A DNA stretch of 64,000 bases, taken from assembly GCF_030285665.1 (NCBI RefSeq), contig NZ_CP127295.1, positions 6,014,001 to 6,078,000 on the forward strand. Direction: 5' to 3'. A program made the position numbers and the translations under genes. The stretch comes from Amycolatopsis mongoliensis (GTDB taxonomy: Bacteria > Actinomycetota > Actinomycetes > Mycobacteriales > Pseudonocardiaceae). Below the pieces are notes generated by a model. The model worked only from the letters and a program-made list of their open reading frames with translations, was not told the DNA's origin and did not search any database. Position 1 is the first letter of the stretch, and the number at the start of each line of letters is the position of its first letter. Shown piece by piece: positions 28,301 through 35,830 of the stretch.

Positions 28301-28473
28301 GCCGGCGCCTTTTCACCCCAAACGGCGTCGATCAATTCCGAACGAGTGATGACCTGGTTCGCCTTGAGGGCCAGGATGGCGAGCAGAGCCCTGCGCTGCG
28401 CCGAACCGAGCGCCATCTCCTGGCCTCCACGCCAGGCGCGGACCGGGCCGAAGAGTTCGAGCTTCAACCGCAT
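25363..28473 (-). CDS. SARP-type regulator with AAA ATPase (AfsR-like)
   Basis: A 1036-residue protein. The N-terminal OmpR-like DNA-binding domain (RSELIDAVWGEKAPASASG, YTYVSSLRSALDP) is followed by a BTAD helical domain to about 255, Walker A EGEPGIGKS near 312, Walker B VLVLDDLQWADD near 408, and a TPR-like C-terminal half without the LuxR HTH of its partner. GGAGG lies 2 bases before a first ATG (28476) and 5 before a second (28473), favouring the second. It is first in a two-gene operon with the regulator at 21728. A perfect palindrome lies at 28493-28506 in the expected promoter. The two proteins share architecture (duplication, or a heteromeric pair by inference). Confidence 0.92.
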   Translation of the reverse strand: MRLKLELFGPVRAWRGGQEMALGSAQRRALLAILALKANQVITRSELIDAVWGEKAPASASGSIYTYVSSLRSALDPERTHGGAAEVLTSSGPGYCLRVDAESIDVVRFERLRERARLCQRANDFPGALAALESALSLGEDEPLAGLPGPYAAAQRERLRELRLELVERRAKIMLDMGEHQQVLAELRPFAAEHRMRDGLQSLHLLALYRCGYRDEGVQLFERLRADTVDELGIEPGSELTLRYEQIKADDPALWRGLANASRTSAAVQPPSAADDAGSFVGRSCELRSLRSALSGLATGRGTSVLLEGEPGIGKSALISAGLATATGCTVAVAGADELTRHVPLQVLLDRLDVTTNSADPRRSAVAREIRRLSLDEPPGIAAAVDLVVGLVGTLCRERPLVLVLDDLQWADDAGLELWRRLAADCAGSPLVLIGVCRPVPGRHRLNDLRRELAAGGTLVHVLKPLPDAEVRDLVAALTGAEPGPALLELTRTAAGNPLLVREIIRALAGNEAPEPAAPGARPAIPPAVLEVIGRWLGILSAAAAEVLRWAALLDRYFTRGELAAALGRPADELDDVLSEVVALGLVVRARGKLTMRHPAVREALYARTPAAIRLALHRQLAEALAEADAPVESVAFHLLAAPLPVDRWQCEWLTREIYPLAARSPLSAMRLLRRVNTATTVPAALREGFAIATARTTLWLERDLAAGAGMLATRTKDAAVVAEMRWLLAYARLVCGDVDLAAKGIKEALRDPAIPANWRGMHEALLSRTRVGWWPVCTSAPDQPVAPIPAQRTTPGLSTVDAFWLGRWEACLTELTQRLHGGPTLVKHTLGRPTALRRLSGVAAVIAAHRGRADDARAHLMSVWSLAPAGEFGADGTDFILAANALLAELQGQPELALSLLSSMLEVEDPVVCPWMPDLVRLAIDLGEHDRAKLATLLCERTPDQETAALRCRALLDADPVAALTAAARARESGNRFGEAQAMEDAAKLFADDGKPVKAEAALHAALNAYAELGAVLDAERAERRIRPEHHRTRR

Positions 28474-28492
28474 CATCGCCTCCGCGGTACAG

Positions 28493-28506
28493 CGGTAAAA
28501 TTACCG
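28493..28506. promoter_or_regulatory. palindromic operator candidate CGGTAA-AA-TTACCG
   Basis: A perfect 6-base inverted repeat with a 2-base centre lies 20 bases upstream of the SARP operon start. In a GC-rich genome this AT-rich core is conspicuous and may coincide with a -10 region. It would suit a dimeric repressor, or autoregulation. A second, looser repeat (TCGGGTG at 28534-28540 and CACCCGA at 28557-28563) lies just upstream. Confidence 0.5.
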
Positions 28507-29151
28507 AGCGTAGTCATCGGTGGGGATTCTGTCTCGGGTGTAGTGGGTAAGTGGTTCACCCGAAGCGGCTAGTAATGGGTGTTTTCCATGATCGGTCGAC
28601 TACGCGGGGTACGGGGCATCCCTGGCGAGATACTGTGGTTTGTCCCCAGGAGTGGCGGTGGAGGGGCGGAAATCCATGTCGTCCTCCAGGTGAGCGTGCC
28701 GCCGGGGGTGTCCACGAGTGGTCGGCGAAAGTCCAACAGGGTGGTGGCCGCTCTGGCGATTTCACTTTCTGTCCATAAGTCATCACTCAAAGTATCGATG
28801 TCACCGAGGGGACGGTCTTGCTCGGTGCTCCGTTCGGTGCGGGGGGTCGGCGGGCGGCGTGCGCGGGGCCTGCCGGGTCCGGCGGCAAGCCTCGCGGCGT
28901 GGTCCGACGGTGCGGGCCCGTCGCCGTGGTGGTCGTGAATACCGTGCGCCACGCGTCTTCAGAGATTCTCAATCCTGCGCATCCGGGTGATTCGTGTCGC
29001 AAAGCGACTACTTGTCGTGGTCATTTTGATGGAGTCTGTCACTCGATCGATACCTCTGGCGTGGGAATTGCTTCGTTACCGGTGGTTGTACGGTGGCCTG
29101 AAGTGGGCGATGCCCCCGTAGGTGCCAAAACCTTGCGAGGGGTGGTGCAGT
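28507..29151. other. intergenic region between divergent regulators
   Basis: About 650 bases separate the SARP operon (minus) from the TPR-LuxR gene (plus). The stretch is AT-richer than its surroundings, fitting promoters in both directions. A minus-strand open frame (28579-28952, 127 codons, GTG start) has no ribosome binding site, includes a TTA codon and loses codon bias halfway; I do not call it a gene with confidence. A looser inverted repeat lies at 28534-28563. Confidence 0.45.
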
Positions 29152-30369
29152 GTGGAGAACGGCCGCGTGTTGCCGGAACTTGTGACGACCTGGCCGGGGC
29201 TGCCCGAGCCGCACGAGGGCTCGTGTCCGGCGGAAGAGGCGCTCACCCTGCTGGCGCGCGGAACCGACCGGTCGACGGCCGTCCGGTTGGCCGATTTCGC
29301 GCTCGACGCGGACGCCTGCCTGGCCCACGCGCGGTGCCTGTGGCGTGCGGTGACCGTATTGCTGTGTGCCGGAGAGCTGGTCAGCGCGGATGCCCGGCTG
29401 CGCAGGCTGGAGGGCACCTGCGACGGTCGTGCCGCCGAGCTGGTGGCAGTGCTGCGGGCGCAGCACGCGAGGCTCGTCGGAGACCTGGCCGGTGCGCGGA
29501 AGGCGCTGGCTCCGCTCGCTTCGGCCGAGGCGTCCCCGTTCGCGCGCCGGCTCGCGGTGCCCTTTCTCGCCGAAGCGCTCGTCGCGGCCGGTGAGGTTGC
29601 GGACGCCGAGGCGGTGCTCGCCGGGGACGACTCCGACCGGGCGCCGGCCGCTCGGTTCACCCGTCCGCTGCTGCTCGCCGCCCGTGGCGCGGTCCACCTG
29701 GAAGCCGGGCGGCCCCGGGAAGCCCTCGAGGACTTCCTGGCGTGCCTGAGGTTCCCGGCCGCCGAGCTGTCAGCCCACTTCGCGGTGATGCACTGCCGGG
29801 GGCTGGCCGCCCTCGCCGCGCGGGCCGGTGGTCGCGCCGAGCGCGCCGTCGACCTGGCGGCGCGGGAACAGGAAGCCGCGCTGGCGTGGGGGTCCCCGGC
29901 CTACGTCGGCTGGGCGCTGTACGTGCGCGCGATCGCCGGAGGGCCCGATGGTGCCACCGGGCTGCTCGTCGACGCGATCGACCTGCTGGAGGTCGCGCAA
30001 GCGCGCGTCGTCCTGGCCGCGGCGGCGCACGAACTGGGGCGGCGGCTCGCCCGCGCCGGCGACGTCACCGCGGCGAGGCGCGAACTCGAGCGAGCCGGGC
30101 GATGGGCGGGGCAGATCGGCCACGGACGTCTCGCGGCGAAGGTCCAGGCCGCGTCGCAGGACGTGGCGCACGTCGTCCCACGGAGTTCGCTGACCACGCA
30201 GGAGGCCAAGATCGCCGAGCTCGCGCGCGCCGGCTACAGCAACAAGCAGATCGCCGAGAAGCTGTACCTCACCGTTCGCACGATCGAATTCCACTTGTCC
30301 AATGTGTACCGGAAGTTGCGGATTTCCAGCAGGCGCGAGCTGATGGACGGCACATCGAGATCGCAGTGA
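29152..30369 (+). CDS. LuxR-family regulator with TPR-like N-terminus
   Basis: A 405-residue protein. The first ~330 residues are alanine/leucine-rich repeated helices (LADFALDADACLAHARCLWRA, LLLAARGAVHLEAGRPREALED), as in the TPR half of LAL regulators but without the ATPase. The C-terminus is a LuxR HTH (LTTQEAKIAELARAGYSNKQIAEKLYLTVRTIEFHLSNVYRKL). GTG 29152 has GAGGGG at 29137-29142 and is preferred over GTG 29122. It resembles a LAL protein that lost its NTPase. Divergent from the SARP operon across a shared promoter region, it may cross-regulate with it. Confidence 0.88.
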   Translation: MENGRVLPELVTTWPGLPEPHEGSCPAEEALTLLARGTDRSTAVRLADFALDADACLAHARCLWRAVTVLLCAGELVSADARLRRLEGTCDGRAAELVAVLRAQHARLVGDLAGARKALAPLASAEASPFARRLAVPFLAEALVAAGEVADAEAVLAGDDSDRAPAARFTRPLLLAARGAVHLEAGRPREALEDFLACLRFPAAELSAHFAVMHCRGLAALAARAGGRAERAVDLAAREQEAALAWGSPAYVGWALYVRAIAGGPDGATGLLVDAIDLLEVAQARVVLAAAAHELGRRLARAGDVTAARRELERAGRWAGQIGHGRLAAKVQAASQDVAHVVPRSSLTTQEAKIAELARAGYSNKQIAEKLYLTVRTIEFHLSNVYRKLRISSRRELMDGTSRSQ

Positions 30370-30571
30370 CCGCGTCGGCCGGGGGTCCGTCGCGGCGTCG
30401 GTGTGATCGGTGGCGGTAAGTTCACGTCGCGTGGCCGGCGTATCACCGTATCGGGCGCGTGCTGCCACTGAATGGCGGTGTACGAAATCTTGGCGCCGGG
30501 CAACATAGTATGTTGCCCGGAACTCCGGGCCTTGTCGGCGGACATCGCAAGCGATCCAGCGGGTAAGGGGC

Positions 30572-30916
30572 ATGGTGGAAGCAGAAGGCGCGGAAGTGGG
30601 CTACCGGACTTCCCTTGACGGAGACGGCACGGGACTCGCCACGGCGCTCGAGGTTTCGGGGAGAATCGTTCCCGTTTTGGTGCTCGCGGATTGGCTCGAG
30701 CGATATGTCGACACTTTGCTGCGGAACGGGCTGCGGTCCGGCTTTCCGAGATGCTGTCAGCGGTGCGTCGATCTCATGGACGGCTTGTCCGGCGCCGCGG
30801 AGGCACTTCGTTCGTCGGGCCGGTGCGATGACGAACGGGCCGAACAGCAGTTGCGGCTCGCTGTTTCCCTGCTCCGGAGTGTGGACCAGGGAGAAATCGT
30901 TGCCGTCCATCGGTGA
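30572..30916 (+). CDS. small hypothetical protein (114 aa) with cysteine cluster
   Basis: Starts at ATG 30572 behind AAGGGG. The sequence is mostly helical, with a central CCQRCVDL cluster (three cysteines in four positions) that could bind metal or respond to redox state. There is no signal peptide or membrane helix. It lies 200 bases after the TPR-LuxR gene in the same direction. No family recognised. Confidence 0.65.
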   Translation: MVEAEGAEVGYRTSLDGDGTGLATALEVSGRIVPVLVLADWLERYVDTLLRNGLRSGFPRCCQRCVDLMDGLSGAAEALRSSGRCDDERAEQQLRLAVSLLRSVDQGEIVAVHR

Positions 30917-31128
30917 CGAACGATTGGCCCGTCCACTTCGGCGCGACCGCAATTCCTGACTTCATCGGGGACCGCTGCCGGACGCGCCGGCTCGCATGCC
31001 TCCTCTGGTGTTCCTGCGGACGATCGGCCGGTGGTGCGTGGTGTCTTTCGGGCAGAAGGGTATGACGGAAGTCTCCCGTTCGCGAGCGGAGGGGGGAACG
31101 GTGCGGAATTCCGGTAAAAACAGTTTCC

Positions 31129-31677
31129 ATGTCTGCCAGTGAAAGCGCGGCGACCTACCCCGGTCGCGTGGAGTTTGACCTCGATGCCGAGTACCCGTAT
31201 TTCTACATCAGCGAGAACACCTCGCTGATCAATCATCGCGTGTCGACCTGGTCGGGCATGGTGACGGCTTCGGCGGGCAAGCTGAAACTGCAGCTGCCAT
31301 CGTGTGCGAGCGTGGCGAGCGTCGCGGTGGAGATGCACCACGCCGAGCCCGCCGACTTCCTCGACTGCTTCGAAGACGTGGTCGAATTCGGGTATCCGTC
31401 CGCGACCGGCTGTCCGGCGATGCTGGACTGGTCGCGCGCGCTGGTGTGCGAGCTCAGGCCGTTGCCCGGGGGGCCGGGGGACTACCGCATCCGCTACCAC
31501 GTGAAAGGACCCGCCGGTTCGGCCGGCCGGTCCGACTTCCGGTCGTCCGAAAAGGCGGAGGCGCTGGTGCAGATCTGGCCCGGATCGCCCGGGCAGCTGA
31601 AAGAACTCAAGATCACCGGCGTGCTGGGGAGTTTCTGGCATCCAGGTGACCGGTTGCGCCGCGCCCTGGAGTTCTGA
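31129..31677 (+). CDS. hypothetical protein (182 aa)
   Basis: A beta-rich soluble protein: VEFDLDAEYPYFYISENTSL opens a probable sandwich fold, and the end LKELKITGVLGSFWHPGDRL is well ordered. Codon bias is strong throughout, supporting a real gene. No good ribosome binding site precedes the ATG; a purine-rich GGAGGGGGGAA lies about 30 bases upstream. A TTTCGGGCA motif lies about 80 bases upstream (31046-31054). Function unknown. Confidence 0.75.
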   Translation: MSASESAATYPGRVEFDLDAEYPYFYISENTSLINHRVSTWSGMVTASAGKLKLQLPSCASVASVAVEMHHAEPADFLDCFEDVVEFGYPSATGCPAMLDWSRALVCELRPLPGGPGDYRIRYHVKGPAGSAGRSDFRSSEKAEALVQIWPGSPGQLKELKITGVLGSFWHPGDRLRRALEF

Positions 31678-31901
31678 GATACCGGGCACCGGAAGGATCT
31701 CCCACACGGCACGAGACGCCGGGATCGCGCGGGACCGGTGCGAGCGCCCGGTGGAGTACCTCGGCGCCGAGCGGCCGCCTCTGCCCCGGCGCACCCCAGC
31801 TGTTCGCAGTTCGGACATAGATCCCGGGCAATGCTGGGCATCTCACGTTCCCGCCCCGCAGACTGCGGATGTCCGCTGGACTGCTCCCGGAGGTGAAGGC
31901 G

Positions 31902-32522
31902 ATGCGACTGGTCGTTCCCGTGGTGCTGCTCGCCGTTCTCGGCTGCGCCGGGTGCGCCGTCGGAGCTCCCGCGCCTCGGGGCGCGGGAGAACAGCCCACA
32001 TCGCAACGACCGGTGGGAACCACGACCCGGGTGCCCGTCGCGACAGTGGGACCCCGGACACCGGCGCGGTCCGGCTCGTCGTCCGTTGCGCCGCTTTCGC
32101 CGGAGACCTCGCCTCGACGCGGTGCGGACGCGGTTTTCGCAACGCCCTCGGCCGTGGGTGCCGAGTGGTTGCGTGAATGGTGCGCCCTCGACTGGCACGA
32201 GCCGATGAATGCGAACCTCGATCGTGCTTCGCGTTACCAGACATCCGCCGCGGCCGAAGAGGATCGCCGGAAGGGCGACGACGACAACACCTACCGGACC
32301 GCACAGGCCCAGCGGTTGAGCAGCGGCTGTGACGAGATCACCGCGGCTCCGAGTCCGGAAGCACCGCGCAGCGCGGACGTCGCATTCCTGGTGCTCTCGG
32401 CCCGGCGCGTCAACTCGGCGTCGGGTGTGGCGTTCGAAAGCGAGCAGGTGCAGTCGGTGCGGCGGGTCGTCCGGCAAGCGGACGGCCGCTGGCTCGTCGA
32501 TGAACAGGTGGAGGCGGGCTGA
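31902..32522 (+). CDS. lipoprotein at the head of a T4SS-like operon
   Basis: A 206-residue protein with signal MRLVVPVVLLAVLGCAGC (lipobox at the end), a Pro/Thr/Ser-rich linker, then a small folded domain (GAEWLREWCALDWHEPMNANL ... VQSVRRVVRQADGRWLVDEQ) that looks NTF2-like or VirB8-like in general shape. GGAGGTGA precedes ATG 31902. Its TGA overlaps the next ATG by one base (TGATG). Position and coupling suggest a surface or assembly factor of the secretion channel encoded downstream; the assignment is by context. Confidence 0.83.
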   Translation: MRLVVPVVLLAVLGCAGCAVGAPAPRGAGEQPTSQRPVGTTTRVPVATVGPRTPARSGSSSVAPLSPETSPRRGADAVFATPSAVGAEWLREWCALDWHEPMNANLDRASRYQTSAAAEEDRRKGDDDNTYRTAQAQRLSSGCDEITAAPSPEAPRSADVAFLVLSARRVNSASGVAFESEQVQSVRRVVRQADGRWLVDEQVEAG

Positions 32523-33631
32523 TGCGCTTGCGGACCTTGCTCGTCGTCGTGGCGACCGCCGTGGCGGCCCTGCTTCTGCTGCTCCCGCGAACGGACCGTG
32601 CGGACGCGCTCGACTGTGCCGGTACCGTCGCGTCCCCGACGACCGGGGAAGCCGATTCCCTGAATCTCGCCTTGCCGCAGCTCGACGTCGCGAAGCGCAT
32701 CGTCGCCACGGCGAAAGGCATGGCGATCACCAAGCGGGGTGCGGTCATCGCCCTCCAGGTGGCGAGACAGGAGTCCACTTTCGATCCGGCAGCCACCGTC
32801 GGCCGGGCGACCGGTGCTTTCCAGCAGATCGCCCCGGGCCCGGCCGATGCCTACGTCGGGTACGACCGGACGGATCCCGGCATGGCGGCCAAAGGATTCT
32901 TCACCGTGCTCCTGGCCAGGGTGCCGGGATACGACTCGGATCCACGGTCCAATGCGGACATCGGGCAGGTGGTGCAGGCCAGCGGCGCGGGGGCGGGCAA
33001 GTACGCGCCGTGGCAGCCGCTGGCCGAATCGCTGGCCGACGTCCTGTACGACGGCACGGCCGCGATGACCTGTGCGGCCGGAACGAGCGGGCCGACCGCG
33101 ATCCGCACCGACGGGACCGACGTGGAACTGCCGCCGGCGGCGGGGGTCACCGGGTCCGTCAAGGCGCCGACGCCCGAAGCTGCGCGCGCACTCGCCGCGG
33201 CGCTCTCCTGGCTAGGCACTCCCTATGCCTGGGGCGGCGGCACCACGGCCGGTCCGTCCCGCGGCATCCGCGACGGCGGTGTGGCCGATGCGCATGGTGA
33301 CTTCGCCAAGGTGGGTTTCGACTGCAGCGGCCTGATGGTGTATGCGTACGGACAGGTCGGGGTCTCCTTACCGCGTACTTCCCAGGCACAACGCGCGGGT
33401 GGGGGGACGGTGGTTCCGTGGTCCGCGGCGCTACCCGGTGATCTCGTGTTCTACGGCTCCGTCGTGCACCACGTCGCGATGTTCCTCGGTGTCGTCGGCG
33501 GTGTCCCCTACATGGTCGAAGCTCCGCAAAGCGGTGACGTGGTCAAGGTTTCCCCAGTCCGAACGGGTGGTGACTTCCGGTCGGAAGCCGTCCGGCCGAT
33601 TCCAGGAGAAGGGCCCGATCAGCATGCATGA
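32522..33631 (+). CDS. NlpC/P60 cell-wall peptidase with lysozyme-like N-terminal domain
   Basis: A 369-residue exported protein: signal peptide, then a region resembling a transglycosylase fold (ALQVARQESTFDPAATVG, ATGAFQQIAPGPADAYVG), then a C-terminal NlpC/P60 domain with catalytic Cys in GFDCSGLMVYAYGQ and His in VVHHVAMFLG. Such bifunctional hydrolases open the peptidoglycan for secretion or conjugation channels (the VirB1 role). It contains one TTA leucine codon (33368-33370, in VSLPRT), the only TTA I found in a confident gene here, which in filamentous actinomycetes implies dependence on the bldA tRNA. It overlaps the next gene by 8 bases. Confidence 0.92.
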   Translation: MRLRTLLVVVATAVAALLLLLPRTDRADALDCAGTVASPTTGEADSLNLALPQLDVAKRIVATAKGMAITKRGAVIALQVARQESTFDPAATVGRATGAFQQIAPGPADAYVGYDRTDPGMAAKGFFTVLLARVPGYDSDPRSNADIGQVVQASGAGAGKYAPWQPLAESLADVLYDGTAAMTCAAGTSGPTAIRTDGTDVELPPAAGVTGSVKAPTPEAARALAAALSWLGTPYAWGGGTTAGPSRGIRDGGVADAHGDFAKVGFDCSGLMVYAYGQVGVSLPRTSQAQRAGGGTVVPWSAALPGDLVFYGSVVHHVAMFLGVVGGVPYMVEAPQSGDVVKVSPVRTGGDFRSEAVRPIPGEGPDQHA

Positions 33632-34409
33632 GAACCCGCCGGGCTACGAGGTCGAGCAGCCCATCGATCTGAGCAAGCCAGTCGCCCTGGCCGCGCAGGT
33701 GGGCACGGATTCGCCGCGCGCGGAACGACGCGCGGCGGCGCGCAGGCCGAAGAGGGCCCAGGAAGCACCACCGCAGCCGGAGCCGGCCGTCCCACCCGAA
33801 CCCGCGGCCGTCGCGAAGCCCGCGCTCTCCGGCCTCGTCGCCGTGGTCAACCCGCAATCCCGGGCCGGCAAGAGCCTGGTGGCGCGGATGCTCCACAGTG
33901 TCATCGAAACCACTCAGGCGAACGTGCAGCTGTGGAACGGCATCGGCGAAACCCGGCCGGAGGGCCTGGTCATCGCGGACATGCCCTCCGATCCGAGCGG
34001 TGCCGACTGGCGGCGGCAGACCGCGATGGCCGATCAGCTGGTGATCCCGGTGCCCGACGACGTCCAGGCGGCGTGTGCCGCCCAGTGGCTCCTGGACCGC
34101 TTGACCGCCGAAGGCCGATCCGGGCTGGCCGCGTCGGCGGTCGTCGCGGCCATCCGGACCGGTCGCGACCGGAAGCTCGCCCGCAAGATCGTCCGGTACT
34201 TCGAGACGCGGACGGCGCAGGTCGTCCGCATCAAGCTGCCCGGGGACACTCCGCCGGCCGATGACCACGGGCCTTGGCAGCCGCTCGCCAAGGTGGCCCT
34301 GCGGGCGTTGGAGCGCCCCGGGCCGTCCGAACGCGCCGCCCGGCCCGCGGCCGGACGGCAGCGGATCGTCCCCCTCGATGTCCGTGACTACGGGAAGGCC
34401 GTGAGCTGA
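33624..34409 (+). CDS. MinD/ParA-like protein of T4SS operon
   Basis: A 261-residue protein. A Pro/Ala-rich leader of about 70 residues (PQPEPAVPPEPAAVAKP) precedes a P-loop fold: LVAVVNPQSRAGKSLVARML is a deviant Walker A (the family norm is KGGxGKT), followed by LVIADMPSDPSGADW as the switch/Walker B strand and VIPVPDDVQAACAAQWLLD. This suggests a MinD-type ATPase of the kind found in actinobacterial conjugation-like clusters; the first signature lysine is missing. AGGAGAAGGG lies upstream. It couples to the next gene (TGATG). Confidence 0.8.
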   Translation: MHENPPGYEVEQPIDLSKPVALAAQVGTDSPRAERRAAARRPKRAQEAPPQPEPAVPPEPAAVAKPALSGLVAVVNPQSRAGKSLVARMLHSVIETTQANVQLWNGIGETRPEGLVIADMPSDPSGADWRRQTAMADQLVIPVPDDVQAACAAQWLLDRLTAEGRSGLAASAVVAAIRTGRDRKLARKIVRYFETRTAQVVRIKLPGDTPPADDHGPWQPLAKVALRALERPGPSERAARPAAGRQRIVPLDVRDYGKAVS

Positions 34410-34711
34410 TGATCGTCCACCTGCTCAGCCAGTCGCCGAATCCGTTCGACGGCGTGGTCCCCAACTTCGATGTCTTCGGCGTCGAATTCAACTCCGCTTG
34501 GAAGAAGCTGCTGGGTGGGGTCTGGGGCCTGGCGTTCGTCGTGTTCGCCTTCGGCACCATCCGGGCGACGCTGGAGCTGCAGTCGGCGAAACGCCACGGC
34601 TACCACACGTCGGTCGCGGACCATTCGGCGTCGCTCAAGCGATCGGTGATCGGGCTCGGGGTGCTGACCAGCCTCGGCTTGATCTTCGGTGCCGTCCTGG
34701 CTGTGTTCTGA
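34409..34711 (+). CDS. small two-helix membrane protein of T4SS operon
   Basis: A 100-residue protein with two hydrophobic helices (LGGVWGLAFVVFAFGTI and VIGLGVLTSLGLIFGAVLAVF) joined by a basic loop. Size and topology match VirB2/TrbC-like subunits or the small membrane protein that precedes the VirB6-like component in actinobacterial clusters. Its start overlaps the preceding stop (TGATG). No signal peptidase site is obvious, so pilin function is uncertain. Confidence 0.85.
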   Translation: MIVHLLSQSPNPFDGVVPNFDVFGVEFNSAWKKLLGGVWGLAFVVFAFGTIRATLELQSAKRHGYHTSVADHSASLKRSVIGLGVLTSLGLIFGAVLAVF

Positions 34712-34720
34712 GGTCACGGC

Positions 34721-35830
34721 ATGCCCGGCATCGGTGACCGCTTCCACTCGGCCGACTTCGTCGCCGACCCGTCGACCCCCCTCGACGAGCTGGCCAACTC
34801 GGTCCACTCCTCGGCGTTCGACCTGGTCAAACAGGTCTTGAACGGGCTCGGCGGGCAGGGCGACGTCGACCCGGCGTCGCCCGGATTCCTGACCCAGTAC
34901 GCCGCGGCGGCCGGCATCGGCCTGGTGATCATGGCGTTTTCCGCGGTTTTCGCGGTCGTGCACAGCATGCGGCGCGGCGGACGGGACGACCTGCGGGAGT
35001 CGCTGTTCAAGTACCTGCCCTCGGCCGTCTTCCTGATCACCTTCTCCCCGGCGATCGGGGTTCTGGTGATCAACGCCGCGAACGCGGCCACCCAGGGGAT
35101 CGCCGACTGGGGTGCGGCCACGATCGGGAAGACCGGCTCCCGGGTGGACACCCTCGCCGGGATCACCGCGGACAAGCTGCCCGGCGGCACCTTCGTCGGG
35201 CTGATCGTCTCCGTCCTGATCGTCGCCGGCGCGCTGGGTGTGTTCATCGTGCTCGCCGTCGAGAAGATCGGGCTGCCGGTCGCGGGGATCATCGCCGGCG
35301 TCGGCTGGGGCATGCTCGTGCACCCGCTGTGGCGGCTGAAGGCACTGCGGGCACCGGCTCTCTGGCTCGGCCTGGTGTTCGCCAAGCCGGCGCTCTTCCT
35401 GCTGCTGGCCGCGGCCTTCGGCGCGTTCGGGGCGGCAGGTGCGGAGCCGGACGGTGTCGCCGGCCTCATCCAGCTGTGCCTGCTGGTGGTCGCGCTGGCT
35501 CTCGCCGGCGCCGGGCCGCTCCTCCTCGTGCGCAAGTTCCCGGTGCTGGGCAGGGGGACCGGGGAACGCCCCGAGACGGCGGGCTCCGCACCGGTCGGCG
35601 TCCGCGGCCCCGCGGCCGCCTCGCTGGACCGGGTGACGGTGGTCGCCTCGCCGCTCGTCGAGCGGGATCCGGCGCAGCCGGGTATGGCGCGCACGATCGA
35701 GCAGACCTACGAACGCGGACAGCGGGATCGCGGCCGGCCGAAGGAACGGCCGGGGCCGCCCGAGCGGAGCCACCTGGACGAGGCCGGGCGCACCGAGGTG
35801 ATGGCCCCACCGGTCAGGGGGACGGCCTGA
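34721..35830 (+). CDS. polytopic membrane protein, VirB6/TrbL-like
   Basis: A 369-residue protein with about six membrane helices (for example GIGLVIMAFSAVFAVV, GLIVSVLIVAGALGVFIVLA, LIQLCLLVVALALAGAG) and a charged cytoplasmic tail of about 100 residues rich in Arg/Pro/Glu. The N-terminal soluble part before the first helix and the central loop (GKTGSRVDTLAGITADKLPGG) fit VirB6/TrbL channel proteins. It lies between the small membrane protein (9-base gap) and the SCO6880-like gene (1-base overlap). Confidence 0.85.
   Translation: MPGIGDRFHSADFVADPSTPLDELANSVHSSAFDLVKQVLNGLGGQGDVDPASPGFLTQYAAAAGIGLVIMAFSAVFAVVHSMRRGGRDDLRESLFKYLPSAVFLITFSPAIGVLVINAANAATQGIADWGAATIGKTGSRVDTLAGITADKLPGGTFVGLIVSVLIVAGALGVFIVLAVEKIGLPVAGIIAGVGWGMLVHPLWRLKALRAPALWLGLVFAKPALFLLLAAAFGAFGAAGAEPDGVAGLIQLCLLVVALALAGAGPLLLVRKFPVLGRGTGERPETAGSAPVGVRGPAAASLDRVTVVASPLVERDPAQPGMARTIEQTYERGQRDRGRPKERPGPPERSHLDEAGRTEVMAPPVRGTA

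Noticed and set aside
25378..28572. Plus-strand open frame of 1064 codons opposite the first SARP gene
   Set aside because: Longest antisense frame in the window but lacks any family signature; the minus strand has a complete AfsR-like protein.
28579..28952. Minus-strand 127-codon frame between the SARP operon and the TPR-LuxR gene
   Set aside because: No ribosome binding site, bias fades halfway, includes a TTA codon, and it would occupy the divergent promoter region.
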